A stretch of DNA of 64,000 nt from Malaya genurostris. Taxonomy: Eukaryota; Arthropoda; Insecta; Diptera; Culicidae. The position numbers and the translations under genes were made by a program. Below, piece by piece: positions 49,031 through 61,900 of this stretch. The notes below the pieces were generated by a model that searched no databases, was not told the origin of the DNA, and saw nothing but the letters and a program-made list of their open reading frames with translations. The stretch covers positions 310,001-374,000 of the forward strand of contig NC_080570.1 of NCBI RefSeq assembly GCF_030247185.1, written 5' to 3'. How positions within the stretch are numbered: the first letter of the stretch is position 1; each line of letters starts with the position of its first letter.

Positions 49031-49084
49031 AAAATTTGACAGATTTTAACAGTCTATGGCTTCTGTTAAAATCTGTCAAATTTT
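49031..49084. repeat. Perfect 22-bp inverted repeat (hairpin)
   Basis: AAAATTTGACAGATTTTAAC plus AG at 49031-49052 pairs exactly with 49063-49084 across a 10-base loop (TCTATGGCTT). Confidence 0.95.
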
Positions 49085-49499
49085 AACGGAGATATCGATA
49101 TTTTTGTGTAAGCGACATTTCGCCTTATCCCAGCAGTAGGAGTTTTACGTGTTTGAGGATAAAGAATCAACTTCTTACACTCTTAAATAATTCGAAGAAG
49201 TTCGTCAAGATAAGTAAAATTGTGTGTGGAAAATAATTTCATTGATTTTTCTCGGAGATGTTTATGAAATTCGTTTCGGCCTTCTTTGAGAAAATGATAC
49301 CGAATACCGAATGCCGGTAAAACTGACATAGCTTTAATTAATCATCGACCATCAAAACCTGAAAACCCGATAAATTTACGTGAAATTGACATTTTCACCC
49401 TGTCTATCTATTGAGCCGGAAGGCGGATCTGATTAAAATACAAGAAGTTTTCACAGGATTTTAAGAGCTTTCATTTGAATCTTAGATGGAGAAAATCGG

Positions 49500-49880
49500 T
49501 TCGGTAAGGGGAAACACAGCTATATCGATATCTCCGTCAAAAATTGACGGATTTAAACAATCTATGACTCACTGAATAGCTATTATCGTGAGTAAACTAA
49601 GTCTTAAACATAATACAAGACCAATTGTGACAGATATGGTCAAAAACTGAAAAGTTTGAAATCAAGTTTCGTATAACTTGAAAATTAAACATCCTATTTT
49701 CAAAACATTCAATAGCGTTCAGGCCGACGAGAAGATTTTTCATTTGCGATCTGAGATCTCAACACACATCGTACTTAGTCGATTGGTATATGACACACGG
49801 CCCCGTGGGCCTCGGAATTTTTTTCTAAAACTTGAGAGAATTCTACACCTTTTCTCTATATTTATAAAAACGTGCTTAAG
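49500..49880 (+). repeat. Abundant-repeat variant, plus strand
   Basis: Faces the minus-strand unit at 48560-49140. It shares ATATCGATATCTCCGTC, CAATTGTGACAGATAT, CATTCAATAGCGTTCAGG, GATTGGTATATGACACACGG and CCCCGTGGGCCTCGGAATTT. Confidence 0.7.
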
Positions 49881-50077
49881 AGATGATGATACTTTTTTTA
49901 TCAATCAGCATGTGTTTTTCGCGTGAATATTCTTCGTTTTGTTTAGTTTTCATGAAATTATATTAATGGCCATCGTTTTAAATGAACTTTACCTAAAATT
50001 TTGGAACTGCAGGATTTTTCTTGCACAAAAAGATAGACATTGTATGAAACCTTAAAATTCTTATTTTCCAATCTAAA

Positions 50078-50880
50078 CGTGTGACATCCGATTAAGCATT
50101 CCATGAGATGTAGAAGTGAGTACCTCTTTAAAATTTTTGTCATTATTTATGATACTTTCAGAAGCGATATTCAGAGACCAGCTTAACCAAAAATTGTTCG
50201 TCAATGAATGTTCATGTCCATGAATTAGTATGACGAATAGATTGAAATAGTTTTGGGTCCAACTTTGAAGATTTTTTGGTAATGACGCTAAGATGGTTTG
50301 TTTCATAATTGAAAGTCAGAATCGGATAAAATTCATCAATTTTGTATGGGACCATAAGTTTATTTTAATTTTGATTAGCTTCTCTATTCCCGATGCTTTC
50401 GGAAACGGAGTTTGGAAATCTGTGTAGTCGAAGTCATTTCAATTCGCCTAATGTATTGAAAACCATTTCATTAGATTCGAAATTTTTGAAAATCAGTGTA
50501 GCCATCTCAGAGAAATCGTAGTTCGTTTCACATAAAATAAACTCTCAAAATCTGTGAACCCGATAAACCCAACAAATTTATGTGAAATTTTTACACTAAT
50601 CACCCAAAACCTGAAGTCTTATCTGATTAAAAAACCATATGACATGGCTTTTATTTGCATGTTAGATGAATCGTTCATCCATTTCCTAGCAAAATGAGTG
50701 ACATTATTTTAATTTCATTACAAATATCATCCTATAGCTCCAGAACCAGAAGTCGGATTCAAATGAAATTCAGAAACCTTATACGGGAGCATAGGACTGT
50801 TTATATGAGTTTAAGTTTGTAGAAATCAGCTAAGCTATCTCCGAGAAAAATTATTGAAATTATTTTCCCTCCCACAAATT
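50078..50880 (+). repeat. Abundant-repeat relative with unoccupied TA site
   Basis: Opens with the paralogue of the sequence flanking the nested Tc1/mariner element; the corresponding single TA is at 50153-50154. It continues with family blocks CCAGAACCAGAAGTCGGATT (50740-50759), AAGTTTGTAGAAATCAGCTA and TATCTCCGAGAAAAA. Confidence 0.7.
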
Positions 50881-51224
50881 TACATATCTCGACGGACTTC
50901 TTTAAATGGTAGAGGGATTTAAGAAGTTGTGTTCTTTCAGCAAGTTGTTGTTGCAAGCAGTGTAAATCAATATTATTAGGAAATTGTTTTGAATTTAAAT
51001 ACTACCATCGTTCTAAAACATATGTCATATTCGAACGATTATGTTGCCAAAAACAATCCATGCTAAAATCAAAGCGTCATGAAAAAGGGTGCTATGCATA
51101 GTCTTTTTTGTTATGTGATAAGAAACATTTGAACAGTATTGAAAATCGTATTTCACTTTGCTCCGAAACATCGCTTTATCATCAAGGGCGTAAAACTACT
51201 ATTACTGGAAGACGGGGAAAAGTC
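50881..51224. other. AT-rich spacer, nothing recognised
   Basis: Lies between repeat units; no gene or distinct repeat identified. Confidence 0.45.
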
Positions 51225-51620
51225 GCTTACACAAAAATATCGATATCTTTACCGTGCGGAATCTAAGTCTAAAGGCATATTCTGTTTTCAGGGTCAATTT
51301 TGACAGATATTGTCAAAAGCCTGAAAATTTCGACATAAAACTTCCCATAAATTAAAAAGAAAACATCCGATCTCAAAACCATTCAATAGCGTTCAGGGTG
51401 ACCTTTCATTTGCGACTAGTTTGATCAAAATCGGTCCAGCCATCTCTGAGATCTCGACCTCTTAGTTGACAACACACTTACAGACACACACACGGATATT
51501 TGCTCAGTTCGTCGATCTGAATCGATTGGTATATGACACTCGACCCTCCGGGATTCGAAAATTTTTTCTAACGTTTGAGTGTATTCTATACCTATTTTTT
51601 TTTATTTATAAAAAAAGGTA
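51225..51620 (+). repeat. Abundant-repeat variant, plus strand
   Basis: Same order as 49500-49880, better preserved: TTACACAAAAATATCGATAT, GTCAATTTTGACAGATATTG, CATTCAATAGCGTTCAGGGT, GATCAAAATCGGTCCAGCCA, a short CA tract (51480-51494), GATTGGTATATGACACTCGA and CCCTCCGGGATTCGAAAATT. Confidence 0.75.
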
Positions 51621-53500
51621 AGAAGGAACAAAAAAGAACAAATCATCACCACTCTCCTATTATTAAGTCTAAAGTTAAGAAATGTGAACCAAAAAGGTAA
51701 ATTCAGGTGTTATAAATAAAGTTGGAGCTCAATAAATTGAAAAACTTTTTATTGAACATTTCAAGAGTACCTTTTAAAATATCTGTGTGGAATTTTATCC
51801 AGATCGGAGCACTATTGAACATCTCAAAAATGGATTTTCTTGTTAACATGTCTTTTATATAGAAGTTTGTTTTGGGGAAAACGAACTATTCAAGTACATC
51901 ACAATCTTGATGGGAAATAGGCATTTAAACACCGAACATGATTTTACAGCTTAAGAAAAATAAACTAGTTAGTCGTATAAATAGGCATTTTGACATGAAA
52001 TTTGAAGAATTAAGGTTTTCGGTAGATTGCATTAAGTTACCTAAATTTATGTGTTAACGTTTTCGATCAAAATCGGTTCCGCAGTTGATACAAAAATTAT
52101 TTTATTTTATTTTTTATTTTATTACAAATTAAGTTTTTATTTGGAACCTTCCTACACATATAAATGTAAGAAAGGCATAAATGAGCCTAAAGTGCAAATA
52201 TGTGCGACAGAAACATATTTGCACTGTTTGCATGCGTGAATATTTAACATCACTGTAACAATATCAAGCAACTAGGAAGCATAATTTATGCATGCTCGTT
52301 TCGATGCTTCGCATATCGGTCGGTAGATATAATTTGCAACACTGCGTAGTGGATCCGAAACAACTACTTGAACGTTAAATGAATCGCATTGACATGCTGA
52401 GGCGCCAATTCTGTGCCCGAACACCATGTGAATTTCAGTTGAAATTCTGTCGCTACAAGATAGTAATCGGTGTGGTTGTTGTACGTGATTGTATGCTACG
52501 CAAAACTAGTATGCACTCGTGTTCGTATGTGAGACCTGTCGAAATGAGTAAGCTTGAAAGGAGGTTTGTGATTTGTGGTGAATAATGGGTGGAATAATAA
52601 CAATACTAATACCAGGATCGTGTACGGCATAATTAAATTAACATAATACAAATTATGTTTAATAATCGCACATAATTGATTTAAAACTTCGCATGTTCTT
52701 TTACAATTTTGCCTTCTGTTGGTGAATAATAAAAAGATGCTCAAACGGCTACAAAGAAAAGTTTTACTACTGGGAAACGACATTGAACATTTTCTATGAT
52801 ATGGTTTTGAATCGAAATCCAGTCACCATGAATTATGTATACGAAATCGTAAATATTGTAACACAGCTTGGACTTTTCAGTCAGGGTTGTTGCTTTCACA
52901 AAAACAAAAGTAATACAAGATTGATGTGGTTTCCTATACGGCCGGCTACCGGAGGATTTCGTGTCTTTTAAACGTATCGGATTGCATTATTTTGGAGTTT
53001 TGGTAATGTAATAAATAATAATAATAATAATAATGATAATTACAATTTGTCCCGGTAGCAATGTAAATACCGTTCGTGAAGTCATATGAACAGATATGAC
53101 ATAATTCTTCACGAATTCGACAGCTTAATATGTTAGAAAATCTCTGCTACCTCTCCTCTTTCAGATGCCGTATAATATTTCTGTCCATGAATATAATTAA
53201 AGTCTGTCTTGACATAATGACATAAAAGCCTACGGCAGCATCCTCATGTACAGTCTCCGTGATCGTACTCTGTCCTACTAATTTGGCTTTTCATTGTAGT
53301 TTGGTTTTTATGTACACGATGATGAAAAAGTTTAAGTTGAAATTGACTATTTTTATCTGAACACAGAAAGGGTCTGCTTTGTAAATTAATCAGGTCGAAG
53401 AATGATAGTAAGAAGTGTATCGATAAGTAGTTAGCAACATTCAAACAGTTATTACTCTGAAATGGCTTAAATTTTTGCTGCGTGTTTTACGGTGACATGT
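51621..53500. other. AT-rich DNA with one repeat tail and an AAT tract
   Basis: At about 52055-52176, ATCAAAATCGGTTCCGCAGT and TGTAAGAAAGGCATAAATGA are a decayed tail of the abundant repeat. An (AAT)n run lies at 53011-53034. No gene recognised. Confidence 0.5.
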
Positions 53501-53560
53501 TTGTTCACATGTCAATAACAGCTGCACAATCGATTGGTTTCGGTACGGTTTATCGTTTCA

Positions 53561-54487
53561 ATGATGAGTCGAATTGATCCGGAAACGCGAAAGAAAATTC
53601 TGCACACTTGGTGCTCAGAAAGTGGTGTCACGTACAACGAAATTGCAAAACGGGAGAAAGTGCACCACACCAGTGTCAAAAATGTTATCGAGAAGTTCGG
53701 TAAGACCCTCTCCATGAAGGATTTGTCCCGATCCGGTAGGAAAACGGGTCCCAGTCAGCCCGGCCGGGACTTAAAAGTGGTTCAGTACATCAGGAAAAAC
53801 CCATCGTCGTCGACGCAGGATTTGGCCAAGCAGTTCAACACCAGAATCGGGATGATTCAACGGATCAAAGTTCGGAAGTCCTTGAAAACGTACAAGAAAC
53901 AGAAGGTGCCGAAAAAGTCCCTGGTACAGCAAGTTCAGGCCAAAACAAGAGCGCGAAAACTGTATAACCGGATTCTACAGAATAAAGACGGATACATCCT
54001 GATCGACGACGAAACCTACGCCAAGGAAAACCCTCGAGCGCTGCCCGGACCGCAATATTATACGAAATCGGTGTACCAGAACCTGGACGACGCTGACATC
54101 ACGGTGGCGATGGAAAAGTTTGGACAGAAGGTGTTGTTCTGGCAAGCAAGGTGTACGGGGAAGAATGTTTGAAGAAGAGAATGCTGCCACTGTACAGAAA
54201 ACATAAGGCTCCTCCTCTCTTCTGGCCGGATTTGGCTTCAGCCCACTACGCCAACTTCGTTCTACAGTGGTTGTCAAAAAATAATGTACAATTCGTGGAA
54301 AAGGATATCAACCTACCGAACTGCCCGGATCTTCGGCCAATTGAAAGGTAATGGGCAATTGTCAAGCGGCACTTTCGGAAGAAAGGTACAGTGTCCCAAA
54401 ACATGCAGGAGTTAAAAAAACTGGACAGCTGCCACCAGGAAAGTCAGAGAAGTAACTGTGCAGAATTTAATGAAGAAGGTCAAGTAA
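53561..54487 (+). pseudogene. DD37E ITm (mariner-superfamily) transposase, broken
   Basis: Tandem ATGs lie at 53561 and 53564. The protein opens MSRIDPETRKKILHTWC with a helix-turn-helix (YNEIAKREKVHHTSVKNVIE) and a second DNA-binding helix set (TQDLAKQFNTRIGMIQRIK). It continues with TYKKQKVPKKS and the first catalytic aspartate in ILIDDETYAK, then ALPGPQYYT. After KVLFWQA an internal deletion with frameshift (near 54150) removes about 18 residues that the 11-kb copy retains. The next frame gives YGEECLKKRMLPLYRKHK, LFWPDLASAHYA (second D) and NLPNCPDLRPIER (E), with exactly 37 residues between D and E. A TAA stop follows at the position usually aromatic (ER-stop-WAIVK), and the C-terminus is shifted again. 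The encoded cut-and-paste enzyme is dead. I found no clear terminal repeats, so element borders are not given. Confidence 0.9.
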
Positions 54488-55020
54488 AAAGTGCGAGCGT
54501 TTCACAGAAACTAGGATTTTCTTCAATATAATCAGTGAAATGCATAAAAATGTAATTTTTCTATAATATATCGAAAACTAATGTCAAAATATGTTTTTTT
54601 CGCTTTTATATTCAATAATCAATGTTGCTAACTACGTTCGATACACTCCTTAGTCCCATCAACGGAAATTGGATGATAATTTTTTGGAGTTAGGTTAGGT
54701 AAGTAGGCTACATAAGATAGCACATCCTATCCGAACTGCTCAATTTGCTACGAGGTTAGTTTAGGAGAGTGAGACGAAGCATTGTCATGAACTATCTTCT
54801 GTCTCGTGCCGAATTCTGGTCGTTTTAACTGAATTTCTCGTTTCAAACCGATCATTTGGTGTGTATTAACCGTTTCTCAGTTCATAATAGAAAAAAAAAC
54901 CTCTCTGATCGCACCAAACGTCGAGCATTGACTTCACATATCTTAAATGGACTAACATATGAGGTTTTGCGTTCAGGATTCTCAGTTAAAAAAGTAAAAA
55001 TCCTATGAAAATGAGCCAAA
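54488..55020. other. AT-rich DNA, nothing recognised
   Basis: The first part may be 3' UTR of the DD37E element. No gene or repeat identified. Confidence 0.45.
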
Positions 55021-55995
55021 CTACACAGATAAAAATATTTTGTGAATTTACATAATTTTTCATGCTTATATTTGGAGCGGGAAATTGACCACAAAATTAC
55101 TTCAATTTTCTCGGAGACGGTTGAAAAAGCTTAGATTCAAATGAATGGGCTAAATTTCATTAAGGTCCGATTGCACAAAAAAATGAAAATAATGTCAGTC
55201 ACTTTTCTCGAAGATGGCTGAAACGATTTTTATTCGTATCCAACTTTCGGTTCCGGGACTTAGAGGTAATTTCTAGAATATTTTTTTTTCATAAGTAACC
55301 ATGCGATGAGTATTTTTTCAATTGGTTATTAAGTTTCTCTTGTTTTCAGATCAAGGTAATATATTGCCAAATAAACTCACATCAGATTTTCATAAAATAA
55401 ACTCAAATTAACAGCACTGATAGTCCCATAAAAATATCAAAGTACAACTTCCGGTGCTAACATTTCGAACCGACTTCCGGTTCTAACATTTCGAACCGTC
55501 ATTGAAAATCGTAAATAATCTTGATGACATGATTAGTTGTGCTCAAAACTGTTCCAATTTGTAGGTCATGTTAGTTTATAGTCAAATCAATAGTAGTTTA
55601 TAGATAGATACTCAAAGGTGTAAAAAATTTAGAAATTCTTTGAAATTGGTCAAAAACTTTTTCAGTTTGTCCTTTATATTATTTGACATTATTTGATGGT
55701 TGGATGATCCAAATATTATTATACCCGTATCCAGCTTTCGGTTCCGTAAATACCGGAAATTGTGATCAATATCTTTAAATATATGATTGAATCAATTTTC
55801 ACTAATTAAAACTCAAATTTAGTCTTAATTTAGTTTAGTCAAATTTAGTTTAGTGCCAAAGAAGTCTTGAACACTGGTTTCAATTTTTTTTTAATTTTTA
55901 GTATTTCGATAAATCCTGCTTAATATATAGGAGATAATGAATAATATGAGAAAGGCATCAGTACACCACTAGTTGGGTTAGATTTTTCTGTGTAC
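55021..55995 (-). repeat. MITE-type end followed by abundant repeat, minus strand
   Basis: CTACACAGATAAAAATATTT then TGTGAATTTACA (55021-55051) matches the MITE end at 21843. From about 55097, CTCGGAGACGGTTGAAAAAG, TCCAACTTTCGGTTCCGG and ACTTCCGGTTCTAACATTTC (repeated at 55448 and 55472) are family modules. The copy ends with AATATGAGAAAGGCATCAGT and ACACCACTAGTTGGGTTAG (55941-55979). Confidence 0.7.
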
Positions 55996-58900
55996 ATTCC
56001 AGTTGTTTTAATGAATGCTGGATTTGAGCATTCAGTGAATTTGTCCTGAGACTCTGCACTCGGTTACTGAAGAAAACTGTACTCACTAGACTCTAAAACT
56101 TAACGTGAGGTTTGAAATCTAAAGATCTACATGCCTAATTTATTGGAAGTAAAACCAGAAATCTCCAAGAAGAGCTATCCAAATTCTAATTATTTCAGTC
56201 GATTATAATTGAACGTTTAAATAGATTAAGGCGAGATTGCGTTTTTGTCAACGACAATATTTACACTTATTTGTATTGTTTAATCCATCAGCAGGATAAA
56301 TTGAAAAAAAACAATCGAAATTTAACCATTCGTACTACTCGTGTCCGTGACACTACAGGCTATACAAAAATCAGCAACGCAATCTCCAGAACAACGGCAA
56401 AAACAGGTTATTTTACAGGTTTGCACCTTCTTTCCGTCAGAGTATGTACATGTAGAAGACAAATAGCGCAAAAACTTGGACCTGTCACCCTCCATGTGTG
56501 AGTATTTATTCTTTTTTTCCACACTTGTGCTCTTTTTGCTGGGGATTGGAGTTTCATTTTTGCAAATTGCACTACACATTTGTAATCTTGTGCATAAATC
56601 ATTCTGTAACATTATTATTATCATTATTATTATATTTTATTAATTTCAGTGTTATGGAAGGATATCCTTTAAATTTCTTATTTTGCTCAATCTTTTTGTG
56701 GAACGCGGTCTGTACAGGATTATAAAGAAAGAAAAAGCTTGCATACATAATAACACATTGTATGATTTATTGCAAATTTAGACAACCTTCGCGAAGCACG
56801 GACGGATGAGACGTACACAATCTGAATTTCAAAAGAGACTGACAAAGACTGAGGAAAATAAGAACACGAACGAAGACAAAAAATGTTTTCGCCAGAATTT
56901 TTAAAAGGAAACAAGACGCACCTCAGTGGTAACAGATAGCAACAGAGCGACAACACCGCCTTGACCTCGAAGTTCGTGTTTTAGGCTAAAACCATTCCTT
57001 TTCATTCCCTATTTTGGGAGTATCACAGCTTTCCGCCACATTCCATTTTTCTCAGGTAAGTCGCCCAAAAAAAAACCTGTTTGCGCTTTATTCTATTCTT
57101 CTTTCCAGAGCCCTTGAGAAAATGTTCTACTCGATTGAATGTTGCGTCTAAATGTTCATTTTTTAACATAGAACACTGTTTCCTTGAACATGGTTTATTA
57201 TTTAATTTGGCGAATACCGTATAGTATGAAACCATGCTGACAAGAGAAAAAAGACTGCGGCAGTGGTAACAAGAAAGAAAAACTCTGTTTGAAATTTTTG
57301 CAGTCATTTTATTATTGTCATAAACCTGCTTTATTACCTTGTGACACTAGTTCTTGCGAGATATGGCATGCAACTTCAGTCAGTGTCCTTGTAAATAATT
57401 GCTGGTGTTCTAGCGTGGCTCCGATGTTGCAAGGAACACTTGTTGTATATCTGCGTATTCCAGCTCGGATGCGATTGCTTCGACTCACCTGTCTTGTATC
57501 TTGTTGAGCGCTTAGTGGATGGCTTAAATTATCGTATCAGTGATAATTTATTCTGCTATCATTTATCTCAAATGTAGAAGAAATGAAAAATAGTAACTCA
57601 AAGACATAGTTTCTTTTGAATAATTTTGAAAGGTAAAAACAGTTGGTGGGGGATCGGAATCATTAATCAAACGATGGCTGTAATGGATTAAAGTGGAATG
57701 AATATTTTTAGGTTTTTCGGTTGCCTCCATTTGTTTGTTGAAAGTTCAGCGCGCTTAGACATCAATTTTAGCTAGATGCAACTGTGTGTGAAAGCTTTAA
57801 CCTGAACCATTGTTTTTTAATAGGAAAACAGCTAGTAATCTTTTATCCGTTTCTTAGCAAACATTTTTTAACAATCTATTAGAGTAATTTACCTCAGCCT
57901 GAGCACAACTTCATGAACTCTTCATGAAAAATATGAACCATTTGAAAATCACATGATAAGGAAAATTATCAATATTGGGCAGTTTGCTAGCAATTTGATA
58001 ATAATGGTGATATTGCGTACGGGAATTGATTTTATTAAACCATTAATATAGTATACCAAGCATATAAAATAGTATATTTATATGAAACATTCAAAAAAGT
58101 TTGGTAATATTCAAACGCAAACGCATGGTACCTCGTGAAGCTAGCTAGCTAGGGTAAACGAATCATATTTCATTGTTGTTAAAATAGCTTTCAAACGATT
58201 GAATGATATTTAAATGGTTTTACGATACATCATACAATTTTTTCCATTAGTATTGATTCATAGTTGCACTTTGTTTGTCACCATTGTGGTAGAGTATAAG
58301 GGTGACTAACATAGTGAAATCACAATTTTTCAACAAATTTCTAATGGAACTATAAGACGAATGTGGCAGAATCTCCCATCCAGAGTCATTCAAATATCTT
58401 TGTATCGCAGTCGCAACATGTGGTCGAACCAGTTGTCGTGAAGAAAATGAAGGTACCTAATTATATTACCATATACTCGTTGTTTGGTCTACAATGCCCA
58501 TTTCGAACGAGTTAATTGAGTTCGAAATAATGGTTCTTTGATAGCAAGACTGTACGAAAGCAGTTTATAGTATATACCACCCTTGTGAACTCTACGTATG
58601 TGGCGAATGACCTCCTCTATGTGAATATTTTGCTTCATACTGCTCAACCAGATTGGTATTTTTCATAATTATCATAATAAACTTAATTTTTACCATCCGT
58701 GATAAAACGATACGAAAGCACCTTTTTCAATTCCTCGTGTTCAAAAAATTTTGGAATTTTAAAGCGTTCGTTGTCTTTAACATTAAAATTAACACAATTT
58801 GTTGATGTCATTGGTTCTTCATCTAAAGCAATCTAAAGCAATATATTTTTACGTTCTGATTGAATTCAAACTTTTTTAACCGAAATTTCCATATAAGTTT

Positions 58901-61900
58901 ATAAAATATTTCAATCCAAAGTGTTACCAATTCATCTCAAATGATGCTTTAGAGATAGAAAGACTGGGAATTTGGTACCACGAGGTGTCCAAAAGCAATC
59001 AAGCAAAAGTATTGAACATTCCGGTTTCGTTTGATTCGATTTTGAACTAGCGCATTCATTTACAAACATGAACATATCAAATCAAAACCTTGCATATTTT
59101 TGTATCATAATAAGAACAAAAACGGATTCAGATCAAGTATCTAGCAATTTGAAATTATTTATGAAATTTTCTTATTTCAATGCAAATAAAAAATAATTTC
59201 AATGCAAATGAAAATTTCGGATATACGTATAAACGAATACAATAAGAAGAAGCCTATTATTGGTTGATTTACTAGTCCAGGATTATCTTATCTTTGTAAA
59301 CAGCGATAATTATCATAACACAGGTATGTTTATTTAATTTTCCAAAGACTTAAAAATTTGTTTGTCATGAGTTTTTGGAGTTTAGATTTGTTGTTGTGTT
59401 AATCGTAGTTGGGTTTTGAAAATAACAAAAAACAAAATACAACTGAAAATATATTTGTTTTGACAAACTTTTTCAATTTTTAGTTTAGCATACAACTAAT
59501 TTTTGTTTTTTAAATTAATGGTATATGCAATTTCATTGGAATGCCGCAAAATTTCTTTTATTTTTTTCACGATTATATAAAAGACATGATTTTTGAAACT
59601 CTTTCAACTGGACAAACAGGTCTAATTTCTTTCTGCTCGGAATAGTATCAATAAATTATTTAGAAGCCAAAAAAACTTATTTTGAATATTTAGCCCGAAT
59701 CGACAAAAACTGACTGGAATTAAAAATAAAATGCGTCGATTTAATTCGTCGTCGGCAAAGGCTATTGATAGAATTCAATATTTTTGTACATTTTTTCATG
59801 CACTTCTATCAAAGATGTTTTGTTGTCCGCACAGCATTCACCGGGTACAGATTTTTATTTTAAAAGGGAACATATCTTAACCATCAAATTAATCTCACTA
59901 GAGCTTAGACTAAGTACTATTATACTGCTAGAGTGAATTTTATATTATTTGTGCAATGTAGACCTAGAATCGGCAGCGAAATCTGTTGGAAAGAATGGTC
60001 GAAATGTAAAAAAGGGATGTAACACCAAGACTTTATTGTATTTATCAAATATTGAACCTCGGACAATCGCATCTCGGATGTGTGAAAGTGATAAATGTTA
60101 CCCGGGTTGACTATCAACAAGCCATTCATTATTTATTTAAAACAATATACTGTAATAATAAACAATTTTGAACAGATTTCTGTCACTTATTAAGACAATC
60201 GCAATGAGTAAAATGCATCTTCTGCATACCAATTAGATAGTGGCTTTGATTATAATTAATGTCAAATGGAATGACAATTTCTTTTGCTGATGTACTTAAA
60301 AGATTGGTTTCAGCAGATATAGCATTCCTAGGATCTACGGGCATGGTAAAAAAATGACACTGCGACTCGGTTTGTAATCTAGAAATCGCAATGACGTAAG
60401 TTGACTTTATAGGTTTATTTTTTAATTTATAGGTGAATTAAAAAATCAACTCATTTATTTGTTTTAGTTTTTAATAACAGAAAAGTATAAATCACCGATT
60501 AAACAATAATGACATACGACAACCGTCGGAAAGCATTTTGGACGATATTGAAAGAATACTTACCAACTAGATGTACGTGGATAATTATTACAGCTACTTG
60601 TGTAAATTTGGATTATTCTTAATGAATAAGTCCAAATTCAACGATGATGTATAGTAACATTTAACACTATATTTTACACTTTTAACTATAGTTACTTCAT
60701 ACAATATTTATGATTCAACTTGGTCACTCATTTTTTAATCTTGCATCTTATATTTGTAGATTATTGGCTGCATAAAACTGAAGAACACAAAAACATAATA
60801 AACTCTCAGAATAAAAAATAAACGATTGCACACTTTCTTCCTGGTATTTTGCTAAATATATTTTTTTGACGATTTGGGCTTTTTTTCGGGAACACTTACT
60901 TTTATCTAAACTTGCATTCACTGATAAACACTTGCTCGCACTTCTTCCTTTTTTTCGCCGCAAAAGTCAAACCATATAAGTTTCACACGCTTATCGCGTT
61001 GCAAATAGAACCGCTTGCGGTGAGTACAGTTCCACGTGGCCTAACGGCAAACAATTAGTCTGACCCCGAACTGGCCTGTTGGTGGCGATTAGGCATTAAA
61101 ACCCGGCGTCGTAAACACCTCGTAAATTACAATAACTATAAAATTTTACGATTTGTTATGATTGTCTATCCTTTCGGTTTACTGTATCGTCTTTTGAGGA
61201 GTAAAACGCAACAATCGACAAGTCTACGGAGAGTAGAAAATCCAAATGCGACAGCCTCTCTACTGTGTACTTTTATTGTGTTTCTTTATGCTTTTCTAAT
61301 TGATGTTTATTTCTTTACGATTTCTATCAAACTAAAACCATAAAATACGATTTCTCTGCTGTTCACTCTGGTGAATTGTGTGCGAACAGCCGAGAGCTCA
61401 CATGTGAAGCCGGAGAATCCCTGTAGCAATAAAATACGACGATGAGATTGGACACACGGGCGCTACCCCGCTTTGATCCCCTCGCAATCATACTGAACGC
61501 ACTCCCACCCTCTTCCGATGCACTAGGCTGTAGATCTTGAGAGGATTCTCGCACATAAACTACCGAGTGACGTCCGCGTGAAACAACAATAACAATCAAT
61601 TACGATAAAAAGAGATAAATGTAATTCGTGCGAAGTCTCGGCAACGCGCTAGAGGGAGAAGCGGTCCTTACGTTTCATACCGGCTTGTGTGTGTACAACG
61701 GTCGTAAAGTATATTTCGCTTCCAACGAATTTGAAATTTATTATGAGAATCTCAACCACCTTTGATGCACTCTTGGTGTTGGTGGGTAACTCACAAAGTT
61801 GGTTGTTGGCTCTCAGTTTTGAGTAAAATACGACATTATAGGACTGCAGAGCATGAAAGTTCCACATAACTCAATAGGTGGTAGGAACGAAACAGACAAA

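Larger units (their letters stand above)
48560..49140 (-). repeat. Abundant-repeat variant, minus strand, with 84-bp duplication and hairpin
   Basis: Inverse of the plus-strand units at 49500-49870 and 51225-51620: CGGAGGGCCGAGTGTCATGT, GATCGACGAACTGAGCAAAT, CTCAGAGACGACTGGACCGA and CACCCTGAACAATATTGAA occur in that order. It contains an 84-bp near-exact direct duplication (48796-48879 and 48922-49005, one mismatch) and a perfect 22-bp inverted repeat (49031-49084). Confidence 0.75.
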
